A stretch of 64,000 nt of DNA from Serratia plymuthica NBRC 102599 (GCF_001590925.1 NZ_BCTU01000019.1:1-64000), one strand, 5' to 3'. Positions 38,232 through 49,365 are shown, numbered from the stretch's first letter. Notes: generated from the letters alone by a model not told the origin. Numbers and translations are program-made.

Positions 38232-41200
38232 TGCACAACCCAGAATACGATAAACCGCAATTTACCGGAGGCGACATGCAGGAAAACCATTTCCAGTTCA
38301 GGGCATCGCTGGCGCAAAAGCGTCTGTGGCTGCATGAACAACTGGGACATGATTCAGCAATTTATCACATCAGCACGTTACTGGAGCTGGAAGGGGAGCT
38401 GGACGAAACGGCGCTGCAGCAGAGCGTGAATGACCTGGTGGCGCGCCATGAATCTTTCCGCACCGATTTTGTCTGGCAGGATGAGGCGCTCTTTCAGCGC
38501 TGTCATGACACCATGACGCTGCCGCTGGAGAAGGTGGATTGGGTCGCGGCGGATGAAGCGGCGTTGCAGGCGCAGCTGAATGCGGCGAGCGAACGCCCGT
38601 TCAATTTACAGCAGGCGCCGCTGTCGCGTTTCGTGCTGTTCCGCCGCGGCGCCTGTCACCATATGCTGCTTATCGTGTTGCATCATATTATTTCCGATGG
38701 CTGGTCGGCCGGCATTATCAGCCGCGAGTTGGCTTCCTGCTACAACGCCCGGCGTCAGGGACTGGCGGCGGATCTGCCCCCGCTTGACATTCAGTACATC
38801 GATTATTCCGAATGGCAGCATCAGCAGCAGGAGGGGGATGACGTCGCCCGCTCCCTGGACTGGTGGCGCGAAAAACTGCGTAACCTTGAACCGATAGATT
38901 TGCCCTGCGATCGCCCACGGCCAAATCGGCTCAGCCTGCGCGGAAAAACCCGCTTCTTCTCGCTGCCGCCGGCGCTGGCGCAAACGCTGGGTGAACGCGC
39001 CCGCGCACGCAACAGCACGCTTTATTCGCTGTTGCTTAGCGCCTTCTCGTTGATTTTGCATCGTTATAGCGGACAGCGCGACCTGGCCATCGGCTCGCCG
39101 GTATCCGGGCGTGGGCGGCTTGAGCTGGAAGGCGTGGTGGGCTTCTTCGTCAATACGCTGGTTTACCGCATCCAGATCGATCCGGAAGAGAGCTTCACCG
39201 CCTTGCAGCAAAGCGTTTTCCGCACGGTGGTCGAAGCGCTGGAGCATCAGCAGGTGAGCTTCGATCGGCTGGTTGAAACCCTTAATCCAACGCGCGATCT
39301 CAGCTACTCGCCGCTGTTCCAGGTGATGTTTTCCTTTGATGAGAGTGGGCAGCAGGGCTGGACGTTCGATGGCCTACAGGTTAAGCAGCATTCTCTGGCC
39401 GGTGAACAGGCAAAATTTGATCTGACGTTGTCGATGGAGAGCCGAGGCCGGCAGCTACAGGGTGCCTTCGAGTACAGCAGCGATCTGTTTGATGACGCCA
39501 CCATCGCCCAGTTGGAAGCGGATTTCCTGTTCCTGCTCGGTGAAGTGGCCCAGGATGACACCCAGCGGCTGGAGTGCTACCCCTGCATCACCGCGCGCGA
39601 TCTGCTCAGCGAACGCCCCCATAAACACCCGGTCAGCCAGGCGTTGCATCAGCGTTTCGAATATCAGGCGCAGCGCTATCCAGATGCCGTAGCTGTCGGA
39701 ACGGGCGGGGGACGCGGGCTGACCTATCAGCAGTTGAACGCGCGGGCGAATCAGCTGGCGCACTACCTGCTGCTGGGCATGCAGGATCGTCCGGCACAAG
39801 GCGGCGATCTGGTCGGGATCTGCATGGATCGCGACGAAGCCTTGCCGATCGCCATTCTGGCGGTGCTGAAGGCGGGGATGGCCTATCTCCCCATTGACAG
39901 TGGCCACGGGGCGGAGCGCGTCCGCTTCTACGTCGAGGACGCCGGGGTTCGTCAGGTGATCGGCGTCTCGGCGCATCAGTCGCTGTTTGAGGGCTGCGAG
40001 GTCGATTATCTGTGCACCGATTGCGAAAGCGGCTTGATCCAGACGATGCCGGAGACCAATCCCGATCGGCCGGTTACGCCCGATGCGCTCGCCTATGTCA
40101 TCTACACCTCAGGCTCTACCGGCACGCCGAAAGGCGTGGAAATCCCTCATGCCAACGTTATGCGCTTGTTTGCTGCCGGCGAGCGCCATTTTGCCTTCAG
40201 CGAGCATGACATATGGACGCTGTTCCACTCCAGCGCCTTTGATTTCTCCGTCTGGGAAATCTGGGGCGCATTGCTGTATGGCGGTCAGCTCAGCGTGGTG
40301 CCGTACTGGGTCAGCCGCTCCCCGGAACAGTTCCGGCAGTGGGTAAGCGATGAGCGAGTGACCGTGCTTAACCAGACCCCTTCCGCCTTTGCGCAGTTTA
40401 TCGCCGCCGATGCGACGGCCCCGGACGCGGCACCGCTGTCGCTGCGCTACGTGATTATGGGCGGTGAAGCGCTGGAACCGGCGACGCTGCTCGGCTGGCT
40501 GGCGAAATATGGCGAAGATGCGCCGCAGATTATCAATATGTACGGCATTACCGAAACCACGGTGCACGTCACCTGGCGGCGCATCACGTTGGCGGACGCG
40601 CGACAGGGGGGCAAAAGCCCCATCGGCGAGCCGCTGGACGACCTTGAAATCTATCTGCTGGATGCGCAGCGGCGGCCGGTGCCGCCCGGCGTGGTGGGCG
40701 AAATGTATGTCGGTGGCGCCGGGGTCGCGCGCGGCTACCTGAATCGTCCCGAACTGACTCGCGAGCGGTTTTTGAATAAAGCCGAGCTGCTGGGTAGCGG
40801 CGATGACGATGGTGCGCGTCTCTATCGCAGCGGCGACTTGGCGCGTCGACGTCGCGACGGTTCGCTGGAGTATCTGGGGCGCGCCGATCATCAGGTCAAA
40901 ATACGGGGTTTTCGCATTGAGCCGGGAGAGATTGAAGCGGCGCTGCAGCGGCTGGATGGCGTGGATCAAGCGGTGGTGATTGCCCGTGCGGACAGCGCCG
41001 ATCGTCAGATGCGTCTGATTGCCTGGGTCGCCACGCGTGAAAACGGTCTCAAGGTGGAAACGCTGCGCAATGGGCTGCGCCGCACGCTGCCGGATTACAT
41101 GCTGCCCTCCGCCTTTGTGTTTATGGAGGCGTTGCCGCTAACGGCGAACGGCAAGCTGGACCGGCGCGCGTTGCCGGATCCGCAGGCGCTTCGTCCGCAG

Positions 41201-44200
41201 TTGGCGAGCGACTATCAGGCGGCGCGCACCGAGACCGAGGCGGCGCTGCTGGCGCTCTGGCGCGACGTGCTGAAGGTGGATGACATCGGCGTTTATGACA
41301 ACTTCTTTTCGCTGGGCGGCGATTCGTTGCGCGGAGTCCAGGTTGTCGGACGCGGGCGCGAACGGGGGTTGGCGCTGACGCTGGTCAATCTGTTCCAGCA
41401 TCAGACCGTGGCCGAACTGGCGGCGTTACTGGACGCCGGCAGCGGGCAGGGCGTCGGCGGGCCGATAACCGCTGCGCCATTCAGCCAGATCACGCAGGAA
41501 GATCGCGAGCTGTTACCGCCGGAGGTGATTGACGCCTATCCGCTGAGCCGTATGCAGGCGGGCATGTTTTACCATATGAACCTGACGCCGGACGCCAACG
41601 TTTACCACTGTACCGGCACCTCGCACTTGCGTATCAACGCCGCCTTCGACGAAGCGGCTTTTAGCCGGGCGGTGGCGGAGACGGTGGCGGCTCACGATGT
41701 GTTGCGAACCGGGTTTGATTTCGCACGCTACAGCCAGCCGTTGCAGTTAGTCTGGCCGCAGGCAGAGTTGCCGATCGTAGTGGAGGATCTGCGCCATCTC
41801 GACAAGCAACGGCAGGAGGAGCGTATCAGAGCCCTGTTGGATGAAGAACGCCATACACCGTTCGATTTGCACAGACCGACGTTGCTGCGTTTCTTCATTC
41901 AACTGCGTTCCCCGCAAAGCTTCCAGTTCACCATGACCGAATGCCACCCGGTATTCGATGGCTGGAGCTATCACACCATGATCGTTGAGGTGTTTAACCG
42001 TTATGCCGTGCTGACCGGTGGCAGCCAGTGGCAGCCGCCGTTCAAGCCGCAGCAGGAGTACCGCGACTTTATCGTTCAGGAACAGGCCGCCATCCGGGAC
42101 GATGCGCAGCGCCGTTACTGGCAGCAAACTCTGGCGGATTGCACCCTTCTCAGGCTGCCTCATCAGGCGCAGGAGGCGACGCCGGGAGTTGCGCCGCGCC
42201 TGAAATCGCTCTCGTTTACGCTCGACGATACGGTTTATCAGGGGATGCGCCAATTGATGCAGCAACTGGGCGTGCCGCTAAAAAGCGTGCTGTTGGCAGC
42301 CCATATCAAAGTGATGAGCGTGTTCAGCGGTGAACCGGATATCCTGACCGGCATTCCGACCAATGGTCGTCCGGAGGCGGAGGGCGGCGATTGGCTCTAC
42401 GGCCTCTATCTCAATATTTTGCCGTTCCGCCAGGTGCTGGGCGCGCAAAGCTGGGCGGAAGTGATTCGTCAAACCTTCGCCAACGAATGTGCGGCGATCC
42501 CTCATCGCTGCTATCCCCTTGCCGAAATTCAGCGCCACTTTGGCCCTCAGCCGTTGCTGGATGAGGTGCTGTTCAACTATATGGATTTCCATATTTACGA
42601 TCAGATGACGCCGGCGCTGGGATTGGCCGTGGTGGATAAGCTGAATGTGCAGGATGTCCATGAGGGGACGCACTTTACCCTGAATGCTCATTTCCAGCAC
42701 AAAACGCTCTCTTCAGCGCTGGCCAGCAATCAGGTGAGCGTCCAGCTGGATTATAACGCCAGGCTGCTGAGCCGGGAGCAGGTGGAGCAAATGGCGGCCT
42801 GCTACCAACGCGTCCTTGGCGCGATGGCGGCAGAGCCGCAGGCATTGCACCTTGCCGTCGATTTTGTTCCCGCAGAGCAGCAGCGGCAGTTGGCCGCATT
42901 TACGCGCGGGCCGGCAGGCTACGCCGGTACAGAAACCCTGGCGACGCTGTTCGCCCGTCAGGTGGCGCAGCAGCCCGATGCCGATGCGGTAGAATGGGAA
43001 ACCCAGCGCCTGAGCTATCGCGAACTGGACCGGCAGTCAGACCGGTGGGCGTCCTTGCTGGCGCAGCGCGGCGTGACGCGCGGCAGCCGCGTAGCGCTCT
43101 ATCTGGGCCGCAGCGTCGGCCTGATTGTTTCAGTGTTGGCGCTCAGCAAACTGGAGGCGGTTTATCTGCCGCTCAATCCGGAAGATCCGCATGCGCGTCT
43201 GGTGGAGCAGATAACGGATGCGCGCTGTTGCCTGCTGATCGCGCACCAACCGGAAAGGGCGCTGGCGGCAGAGACCGGCGTGCCGCAGTTGACGGAGAAG
43301 GAACTGAGCCAGAGCGATGCCCCGGCGATGCCTTTTGCTGTCGCGCGAGGGGAGAGTTCCCTTCCTCTGTACGTGATGTACACCTCCGGTTCGACCGGCA
43401 AAGCCAAAGGGGTGCTTATCGCTCAGCAGGGGGTGATTCGCCTGGTGAAAGAGGTCGGCTATCTCGATTTCACCCATTGCCGCCGCTTTTTGATGCTGGC
43501 CGCCGTGAGCTTTGACGCGTCTACGCTGGAAATCTGGGGACCGCTGCTGAACGGGGGCACCATCGTCATCTATCCGCAGGGCCCGGTGGCGATACCGCAA
43601 CTGGAGACCTTGCTGGTCGGGCAACGGGTAGAGAGCCTGTTTCTCACCACGTCGCTGTTTAACCTGATTGTCGATGAATGCCCGCAGGCATTGCGTGAAG
43701 TCCGCCAGGTGATAAGCGGTGGCGAGGCGATGTCGCTGCGTCATGCCGCCCGCATCAGCGGGCTCTATCCGGCGCTGACGCTGATCAATGGCTACGGTCC
43801 GACTGAAAACACCACCTTCACCACCAGTTGGCATTATCGCGCGACCGAAAACGGCAGCGTGCCAATCGGCAGGCCCAATGAGGGAAACATTGCCTGGATT
43901 CTGGACGCCTTCATGCAGCCGACGCCTCTCGGCACGCCTGGCGAGCTCTATATCGGTGGGCCGGGTCTGGCGCTGGAGTACCTCAATCAGCCCGAACTCT
44001 ACCAGCAGCGTTTTATCGCGAATCCTTTCGATCCGGAACGATCCGAGCGCCTTTATCGCACGGGCGATCGCGCCCGTTTCCTGGCCGACGGGGCGATCGA
44101 ATTTTTGGGGCGGATTGACGATCAGTGCAAGATCCGCGGTTTTCGTATCGAGACGGGCGAGATCGAAGCGACGATCGGTCGCCACCCTGACATTGAACGG

Positions 44201-44773
44201 GCTGCGGTGCAGGTGGTGGAGGAGCCCAGAGGCAAACGCATTGTCGCTTGGCTGGTGATGCAGCCGGAACGTGCTTTCGATGCCGCTGCGCTGCGCACCT
44301 GGCTACTCCAGCATCTTCCGCGCTATATGGTTCCGGCCCGCTTCCAGGTGCTGGATGCGTTGCCGCTGACGGCCAACGGCAAGCTGGATACCTCCCGCCT
44401 GCGCGCGGAAGATCGCCAACCCGTGCCGACCGACGCGGCTCCGGTGGAACTCACCGATCCCACGGCAAAAGCGATACAGCAGGTCTGGAGCAGGGTGCTG
44501 GGCGTGGCCGCGCCAAATCAGCAGGAGAACTTTTTTGACCTGGGCGGCGATTCGTTGCTGCTGGCGCGTGCGCACCTGCGGCTTGCCGCGCTGGGCTATA
44601 GCGGGGTGAGCATCGTTGACTTGCTTAACTACCCGACCATTCAGCAACTGGCGGATTACATCAACGGCGGCCAGCGGCAGCCCGACGCCAGCCTTGATGC
44701 CATTCAGTTACAGGTGAATGCCGGCCGCAGCCGTCTTGCCGGCTTGCAGCAAAGAAGGAGCGGTAAACAATGA
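38231..44773 (+). CDS. zmn17: Two-module nonribosomal peptide synthetase C-A-T-C-A-T
   Basis: This 2180-residue synthetase continues the chain from Zmn16. The first C has HHIISDGWS (~151). A5 has pocket DFWNIGMVH, the classical threonine code. The T Ser is near residue 1032. The second C has CHPVFDGWS (~1239), where the first His of HHxxxDG is Cys but the catalytic second His is kept. A6 has pocket DALFIGGTF, close to valine codes. The last T Ser is near residue 2108. There is no thioesterase, so the chain passes to Zmn18. The ATG at 38231 is coupled to zmn16; an ATG at 38276 with GGAGG just ahead is an alternative. Six A domains across Zmn16/17 equal a hexapeptide. Confidence 0.95.
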   Translation: MHNPEYDKPQFTGGDMQENHFQFRASLAQKRLWLHEQLGHDSAIYHISTLLELEGELDETALQQSVNDLVARHESFRTDFVWQDEALFQRCHDTMTLPLEKVDWVAADEAALQAQLNAASERPFNLQQAPLSRFVLFRRGACHHMLLIVLHHIISDGWSAGIISRELASCYNARRQGLAADLPPLDIQYIDYSEWQHQQQEGDDVARSLDWWREKLRNLEPIDLPCDRPRPNRLSLRGKTRFFSLPPALAQTLGERARARNSTLYSLLLSAFSLILHRYSGQRDLAIGSPVSGRGRLELEGVVGFFVNTLVYRIQIDPEESFTALQQSVFRTVVEALEHQQVSFDRLVETLNPTRDLSYSPLFQVMFSFDESGQQGWTFDGLQVKQHSLAGEQAKFDLTLSMESRGRQLQGAFEYSSDLFDDATIAQLEADFLFLLGEVAQDDTQRLECYPCITARDLLSERPHKHPVSQALHQRFEYQAQRYPDAVAVGTGGGRGLTYQQLNARANQLAHYLLLGMQDRPAQGGDLVGICMDRDEALPIAILAVLKAGMAYLPIDSGHGAERVRFYVEDAGVRQVIGVSAHQSLFEGCEVDYLCTDCESGLIQTMPETNPDRPVTPDALAYVIYTSGSTGTPKGVEIPHANVMRLFAAGERHFAFSEHDIWTLFHSSAFDFSVWEIWGALLYGGQLSVVPYWVSRSPEQFRQWVSDERVTVLNQTPSAFAQFIAADATAPDAAPLSLRYVIMGGEALEPATLLGWLAKYGEDAPQIINMYGITETTVHVTWRRITLADARQGGKSPIGEPLDDLEIYLLDAQRRPVPPGVVGEMYVGGAGVARGYLNRPELTRERFLNKAELLGSGDDDGARLYRSGDLARRRRDGSLEYLGRADHQVKIRGFRIEPGEIEAALQRLDGVDQAVVIARADSADRQMRLIAWVATRENGLKVETLRNGLRRTLPDYMLPSAFVFMEALPLTANGKLDRRALPDPQALRPQLASDYQAARTETEAALLALWRDVLKVDDIGVYDNFFSLGGDSLRGVQVVGRGRERGLALTLVNLFQHQTVAELAALLDAGSGQGVGGPITAAPFSQITQEDRELLPPEVIDAYPLSRMQAGMFYHMNLTPDANVYHCTGTSHLRINAAFDEAAFSRAVAETVAAHDVLRTGFDFARYSQPLQLVWPQAELPIVVEDLRHLDKQRQEERIRALLDEERHTPFDLHRPTLLRFFIQLRSPQSFQFTMTECHPVFDGWSYHTMIVEVFNRYAVLTGGSQWQPPFKPQQEYRDFIVQEQAAIRDDAQRRYWQQTLADCTLLRLPHQAQEATPGVAPRLKSLSFTLDDTVYQGMRQLMQQLGVPLKSVLLAAHIKVMSVFSGEPDILTGIPTNGRPEAEGGDWLYGLYLNILPFRQVLGAQSWAEVIRQTFANECAAIPHRCYPLAEIQRHFGPQPLLDEVLFNYMDFHIYDQMTPALGLAVVDKLNVQDVHEGTHFTLNAHFQHKTLSSALASNQVSVQLDYNARLLSREQVEQMAACYQRVLGAMAAEPQALHLAVDFVPAEQQRQLAAFTRGPAGYAGTETLATLFARQVAQQPDADAVEWETQRLSYRELDRQSDRWASLLAQRGVTRGSRVALYLGRSVGLIVSVLALSKLEAVYLPLNPEDPHARLVEQITDARCCLLIAHQPERALAAETGVPQLTEKELSQSDAPAMPFAVARGESSLPLYVMYTSGSTGKAKGVLIAQQGVIRLVKEVGYLDFTHCRRFLMLAAVSFDASTLEIWGPLLNGGTIVIYPQGPVAIPQLETLLVGQRVESLFLTTSLFNLIVDECPQALREVRQVISGGEAMSLRHAARISGLYPALTLINGYGPTENTTFTTSWHYRATENGSVPIGRPNEGNIAWILDAFMQPTPLGTPGELYIGGPGLALEYLNQPELYQQRFIANPFDPERSERLYRTGDRARFLADGAIEFLGRIDDQCKIRGFRIETGEIEATIGRHPDIERAAVQVVEEPRGKRIVAWLVMQPERAFDAAALRTWLLQHLPRYMVPARFQVLDALPLTANGKLDTSRLRAEDRQPVPTDAAPVELTDPTAKAIQQVWSRVLGVAAPNQQENFFDLGGDSLLLARAHLRLAALGYSGVSIVDLLNYPTIQQLADYINGGQRQPDASLDAIQLQVNAGRSRLAGLQQRRSGKQ

Positions 44774-47700
44774 GCAATGCGGAGATGTTAAAGGACGCAC
44801 TTCCTCAATCCCTGCACGGTTTTGAGATCGCGATTGTGGGTATGGCGGGGTCGTTTCCCGGCGCGGCAGATATTGAGGCTTTCTGGCGAAACATTGCCGC
44901 AGGGGTTGAAGCGATACGCGAACTGAGCGATGAGGAACTGGATGAGGCCGGTACGCCGCACGCTGAACGCGAACAGCCGGACTTTGTGCGCCGGGCGGCG
45001 TTGCTGGAGGATGCCGAGGCGTTCGACGCCGCTTTCTTCGGCTACTCGCCGCGCGAAGCGCAGGCGATGGATCCGCAGCAGCGGCTGTTTCTGGAAACGG
45101 CGTGGCTGGCGCTGGAACATGCCGGTTATGCGCCGGGGAAATTTCCCGGACAGATTGGCGTTTTCGCCAGCGCGTCCAACAGCAGCTACGCCATGAGTTA
45201 TCTGCTGCGTCATCCCGATATCCAGCGGCATGTGGCGCTGGACGGTCTGTTGTCGGGCAATAATAACGATCTGTTATCCACCCGTGTTGCTTACAAGCTC
45301 AACCTGCGTGGCCCGGCGATGACCATCGGAGCCGCCTGTTCCAGTTCGCTGTTGGCGCTGCACGCCGCCTGCCAGTCGCTGCTGGCGGGCGAGTGCGATA
45401 TGGCGCTGGGTGGCGGCGTGCACGTCGGCTTCCCGTTAAAAAGCGGCTACCGCTATGAAAACAGCGGAATTTTATCGCACGACGGACGCTGCCGCAGCTT
45501 CGACGCCGATGCCAGCGGCACGGTGGCGGGCGATGGCGTCGGCGCGGTGGTGCTGAAGCGGTTGCAGGATGCTCTTGATGGCGGCGACAGAATATACGCC
45601 ATCATTAAAGGCTCGGCAGTCAACAACGACGGCTCCAGCAAACCGGGCTTTACAGCGCCGTCGATCAACGGTCAAACCGAGGTGCTGCGGCGCGCGCTGG
45701 TCGCGGCAGACGTGGCCCCGGAAAGCATCGGCTATATTGAAGCGCACGGCACGGCCACGCGGCTTGGCGATCCCATTGAGTTAAAGGCGCTGCTGAATGC
45801 TTACGGCAAACAGCGGGGGCCGGATCATCGCTGTGCGGTCGCCTCGGTCAAAGCGAACGTTGGCCATCTCGATTCTGCGGCGGGCGTCACCGGCGTGATC
45901 AAAGTGGCGCATATGCTGATGCATCGCTATCTGCCGCCGGCGGTGAATTTTTCCCGGCTGAATACCGAGATCGACCTGCGGGGATCGGCGTTTTATATCC
46001 CGCAACAGGGGGAACCCTGGTCCAGCGACCGGCCGCGTCGCGCCGGGGCCAGCGCCTTCGGCATCGGCGGCACCAACGTGCATATGGTGCTTGAGGAGTC
46101 GCGCTTTGTCGCCCCCTCCGGGCCGGGACGCCCGCAGCAGTTGCTCTGTTTCTCGGCGCGTTCGGCGGCGGCGCTGCGCGACGGGATGGCGCGTATGCAG
46201 GCATGGTTGTCATCCGCAGAGGAGAACGAATCGGAGGGCGAAGCCCTGGCCGATATCGCCTGGACGTTGCAGGTTGGACGCGAGGAGATGAACCATCGCT
46301 GCGCGCTGGTCTGTCGCGATCGTCAGCAGGCGCGGGCGGAACTGGCCCACCGGTTGGCCTTGCCCGACGGGGGCAAGGCGATGGCGGATGCGCGGACGAT
46401 TTTTATGTTCAGCGGTCAGGGATCGCAGTATGCGGGCATGATGCATGATCACTATCAGCAGGAGCCGTTTTTCCGGGATGTGGTGGATGAATGCGCCGGT
46501 TTGTTGAAACCGCTGCTGGGACGCGATATTCGTCCGCTGCTGTTTGAAGCCGCCGACGATGCTTCGCTCTCGGCGCTTTATCAAACGCGTTTTACCCAGC
46601 CTGCGCTGTTCGTGGTGGAATACGCGCTGAGCCGGCTGCTGATGTCCTGGGGCCTGGCGCCTGCGGCCTGCATCGGGCACAGCATTGGCGAATATGTTGC
46701 CGCCTGTCTGGCGGGCGTATTTTCGCTGGAGGACGGACTGCGCATTGTCGTCCGCCGCGCGGCGCTGATGAACGAGATGCCGCCGGGCAAAATGCTGGCG
46801 GTTGGCCTGAGCGCCGCAGAGCTGGCGCGCTGGCTGCCGGATGGCGTGTCGCTGGCCAGCGAAAACGCGCCGGAGTTTTGCGTGGCTTCAGGAGAAAGCG
46901 AGGCGATTGAAACGCTACAGGCTCTGCTGGATGCCCGCGGCGTCGAGGCGAAACCCCTGCACACCTCGCACGCCTTTCACAGCGCCATGATGGAGGGCTG
47001 CTTGGCGGATTTTGAACGTGCTTTTGACGACATCACACTCTCGCCACCTGCGCTGCCGTTTATTTCCTGCGTCACCGGCGATTGGATACGCCCTGAGCAG
47101 GCGACCTCTCCGGACTATTGGGTCAGTCAGTTGCGTCAGCCGGTGGCTTTCAGTCAGGGGGTAAAACGCTTGCTGGACGAACCGCAAAACCTGCTGCTGG
47201 AAGTGGGGCCGGGCAGTACGCTCACCGGTCTTGCACGTATGCAACTGGACGGTGTCGCTGCCCGGCGCCGGGTGTTTAACGGCGGCGTCGGCGTCAAGCA
47301 GCCGCGCGCCGGCCTGCAGACGCTGTTGGCGGCACTGGGCGAGCTATGGTGTCAGGGCGTGGCTGTCGACTGGCCGCGTCTTTATCAACATCAGCAGCGG
47401 CGACGCGTGCCGCTGCCCGGCTATGCGTTTCAGCGTCAGCGCTATACGCTGGCGTCATTGGTCAACAGCCAGAGTGCGCCACTCCCGGCGGTCGGCGAGC
47501 GTCTGCCGATGGCACAATGGTGTTATCAGTCACGCTGGAAGCAACTGCCGCCGCTGTCGTCAACGCCGGATTCCTGGCGCGGACGGACGGTGGTTCTGTT
47601 TATGGATCGGCTGGGCAGCGGTAAACGGCTCGCGCGCATGCTGGAAAATCAGGGCGCGCGCGTCAGGCGCGTCAGTAAAGGAATACGCTTCCGTATCCTG

Positions 47701-49365
47701 AGATCCGGCAACGCCACCGTCAATCCGCAGCGTCCACAGGATTTTCATCTGCTGGCAGAGTATCTCCGCAGCCAGCAGCAGGCGCCGGACGCGCTGATCC
47801 ACGGCTGGAGCATCACGCGCAGTCGTGCGCTGTCGGCAAAAAACGCCACCCTTCATTATGAATCGCTGCTGCATATCGCTCGCCATTTTCACCCGGAAAA
47901 TGACGACGCCCCGTTGGATCTGTTTGTGCTGTCCAATCATCTGCATGCGCTGGCAGGCGATGAGCAGATCGATCCGGGTAAGGCGCTCATCATCGGCCCG
48001 AGCCGCATCATTCCGAAAGAGTTCAGCCAGATTCGTTGCAAAAGCATCGATTTCATCCCGCCGTCGCGCTACCGGGGGCTGGCGACTACCCGCGCTTTGT
48101 CGACGCTGCTGGCGGAGATGCAGCACACCGATGAGTCTCCGATGGTGGCGCTCCGTGGCGCGCAGCGCTACGCACCGCTGACGGAGCTGGATTGCGGGCA
48201 GCAGACTGAACCGCCGTTTAGCTTCTGCGATGGCGGCAATTACCTCATCACCGGGGCATTCGGCGGCATAGGCTCCACCATTGCCGAGAATTTGGCGCGC
48301 CGCCATCGTGCCCGGCTGCTGTTTATTGCCCGTGGGGAGCTGCCGCCCGAAGCGGAGTGGGAGAGCTGGCTGGCGCAGCATGATGCCAGCAACGCCAAAT
48401 CGCGACGCATCGCTTTCTTGCAGCAACTGCAGCAGGCCGGCGCCCAAGTCACGGTGATCAGTGCCGACCTGGCCGATAAGCGCAGCGTCAGTCGCGGTAT
48501 CGCCGCTTTTACCCAGCGTTATGGCACGCTTAACGGCATATTCCACTGCGCAGGCGTGGCGGACGGCGGTTTGATCCAGAACCGCTCGGCGGACGATTCG
48601 CAGCGGGTATTTCAGGCGAAGGTGCAGGGGACGCGCGTGCTGGAAGCCTGCCTGCGCCAGCATGCGCCCGATTTTTTTGTCGTCTGTTCTTCGCTGGCCG
48701 CTTTCGTCGGGCCGGTCGGCCAGGTGGCGTACTGTGCGGCTAATGCCTGGCAGGATGCCTGGGCGCTCAACGCTCACCAGCGGCGCGATGCGCGCACCCG
48801 TTATCTGGCCATCGGCTGGGATGCCTGGCGCGATGTCGGCATGGCGGTTGACAGCCTGCGGCAGTGGCACGGCGACAGCGGCGAGAAGACGTTGCGTGAC
48901 GCCATTTCACCCAAGGAGGGATGGACGTTGCTGACGCAACTGCTGGCGCGCAATGGCGGCCATTATCTGATCTCGACCCGCGGTCTGCCGCTGGTCGACA
49001 GCGACGCGAATGTGCAGACGGATATCGCCCAGCAGGATCGGGACGGAGAGAGGCTTCAGCCGGCCTTGTTTCCGCGCCCGCCGCTCAGCAGCGAGTATCT
49101 GGAGCCGCGCAATGAAACCGAACGTCAAATCACCGCAGCCTGGCAGGAAAAAATGGGTATCGGACCGCTTGGCATTGAGGATGATTTCTTCGAGCTGAAC
49201 GGCCATTCGCTGATGGCCGTGCAGATCATCGCTCTGATTCGCCAACGGCTGAATGTTTCCCTGCCGGTCGGTTTTATCTATGACCACCCGACAGTGGCTG
49301 CGCTGTCGGAGCAGGTTCTTATGCGTTTGCAGGAGCGTCAGCCCGCGGTGGAGGAGGCTAAATGA
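44770..49365 (+). CDS. zmn18: Type I polyketide synthase module KS-AT-KR-ACP
   Basis: This 1531-residue single module would extend the hexapeptide by one ketide. The ketosynthase has GAACSSS (Cys 190), AHGTA and KANVGH. The acyltransferase has FSGQGSQ, GHSIGE (Ser 638) and HAFHS, the malonyl-type signature. A structural half-domain is followed by an active KR (LITGAFGGIGS near 1160; Y-C-A-A-N near 1325), so the beta-keto group should be reduced to hydroxyl. The ACP Ser is at 1480. With valine from A6 this gives a 4-amino-3-hydroxy-5-methyl acid unit, in line with the valine-derived moiety known in zeamines. It is coupled to both neighbours by ATGA overlaps and has AAGGAG ahead of the start. 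Confidence 0.94.
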   Translation: MSNAEMLKDALPQSLHGFEIAIVGMAGSFPGAADIEAFWRNIAAGVEAIRELSDEELDEAGTPHAEREQPDFVRRAALLEDAEAFDAAFFGYSPREAQAMDPQQRLFLETAWLALEHAGYAPGKFPGQIGVFASASNSSYAMSYLLRHPDIQRHVALDGLLSGNNNDLLSTRVAYKLNLRGPAMTIGAACSSSLLALHAACQSLLAGECDMALGGGVHVGFPLKSGYRYENSGILSHDGRCRSFDADASGTVAGDGVGAVVLKRLQDALDGGDRIYAIIKGSAVNNDGSSKPGFTAPSINGQTEVLRRALVAADVAPESIGYIEAHGTATRLGDPIELKALLNAYGKQRGPDHRCAVASVKANVGHLDSAAGVTGVIKVAHMLMHRYLPPAVNFSRLNTEIDLRGSAFYIPQQGEPWSSDRPRRAGASAFGIGGTNVHMVLEESRFVAPSGPGRPQQLLCFSARSAAALRDGMARMQAWLSSAEENESEGEALADIAWTLQVGREEMNHRCALVCRDRQQARAELAHRLALPDGGKAMADARTIFMFSGQGSQYAGMMHDHYQQEPFFRDVVDECAGLLKPLLGRDIRPLLFEAADDASLSALYQTRFTQPALFVVEYALSRLLMSWGLAPAACIGHSIGEYVAACLAGVFSLEDGLRIVVRRAALMNEMPPGKMLAVGLSAAELARWLPDGVSLASENAPEFCVASGESEAIETLQALLDARGVEAKPLHTSHAFHSAMMEGCLADFERAFDDITLSPPALPFISCVTGDWIRPEQATSPDYWVSQLRQPVAFSQGVKRLLDEPQNLLLEVGPGSTLTGLARMQLDGVAARRRVFNGGVGVKQPRAGLQTLLAALGELWCQGVAVDWPRLYQHQQRRRVPLPGYAFQRQRYTLASLVNSQSAPLPAVGERLPMAQWCYQSRWKQLPPLSSTPDSWRGRTVVLFMDRLGSGKRLARMLENQGARVRRVSKGIRFRILRSGNATVNPQRPQDFHLLAEYLRSQQQAPDALIHGWSITRSRALSAKNATLHYESLLHIARHFHPENDDAPLDLFVLSNHLHALAGDEQIDPGKALIIGPSRIIPKEFSQIRCKSIDFIPPSRYRGLATTRALSTLLAEMQHTDESPMVALRGAQRYAPLTELDCGQQTEPPFSFCDGGNYLITGAFGGIGSTIAENLARRHRARLLFIARGELPPEAEWESWLAQHDASNAKSRRIAFLQQLQQAGAQVTVISADLADKRSVSRGIAAFTQRYGTLNGIFHCAGVADGGLIQNRSADDSQRVFQAKVQGTRVLEACLRQHAPDFFVVCSSLAAFVGPVGQVAYCAANAWQDAWALNAHQRRDARTRYLAIGWDAWRDVGMAVDSLRQWHGDSGEKTLRDAISPKEGWTLLTQLLARNGGHYLISTRGLPLVDSDANVQTDIAQQDRDGERLQPALFPRPPLSSEYLEPRNETERQITAAWQEKMGIGPLGIEDDFFELNGHSLMAVQIIALIRQRLNVSLPVGFIYDHPTVAALSEQVLMRLQERQPAVEEAK

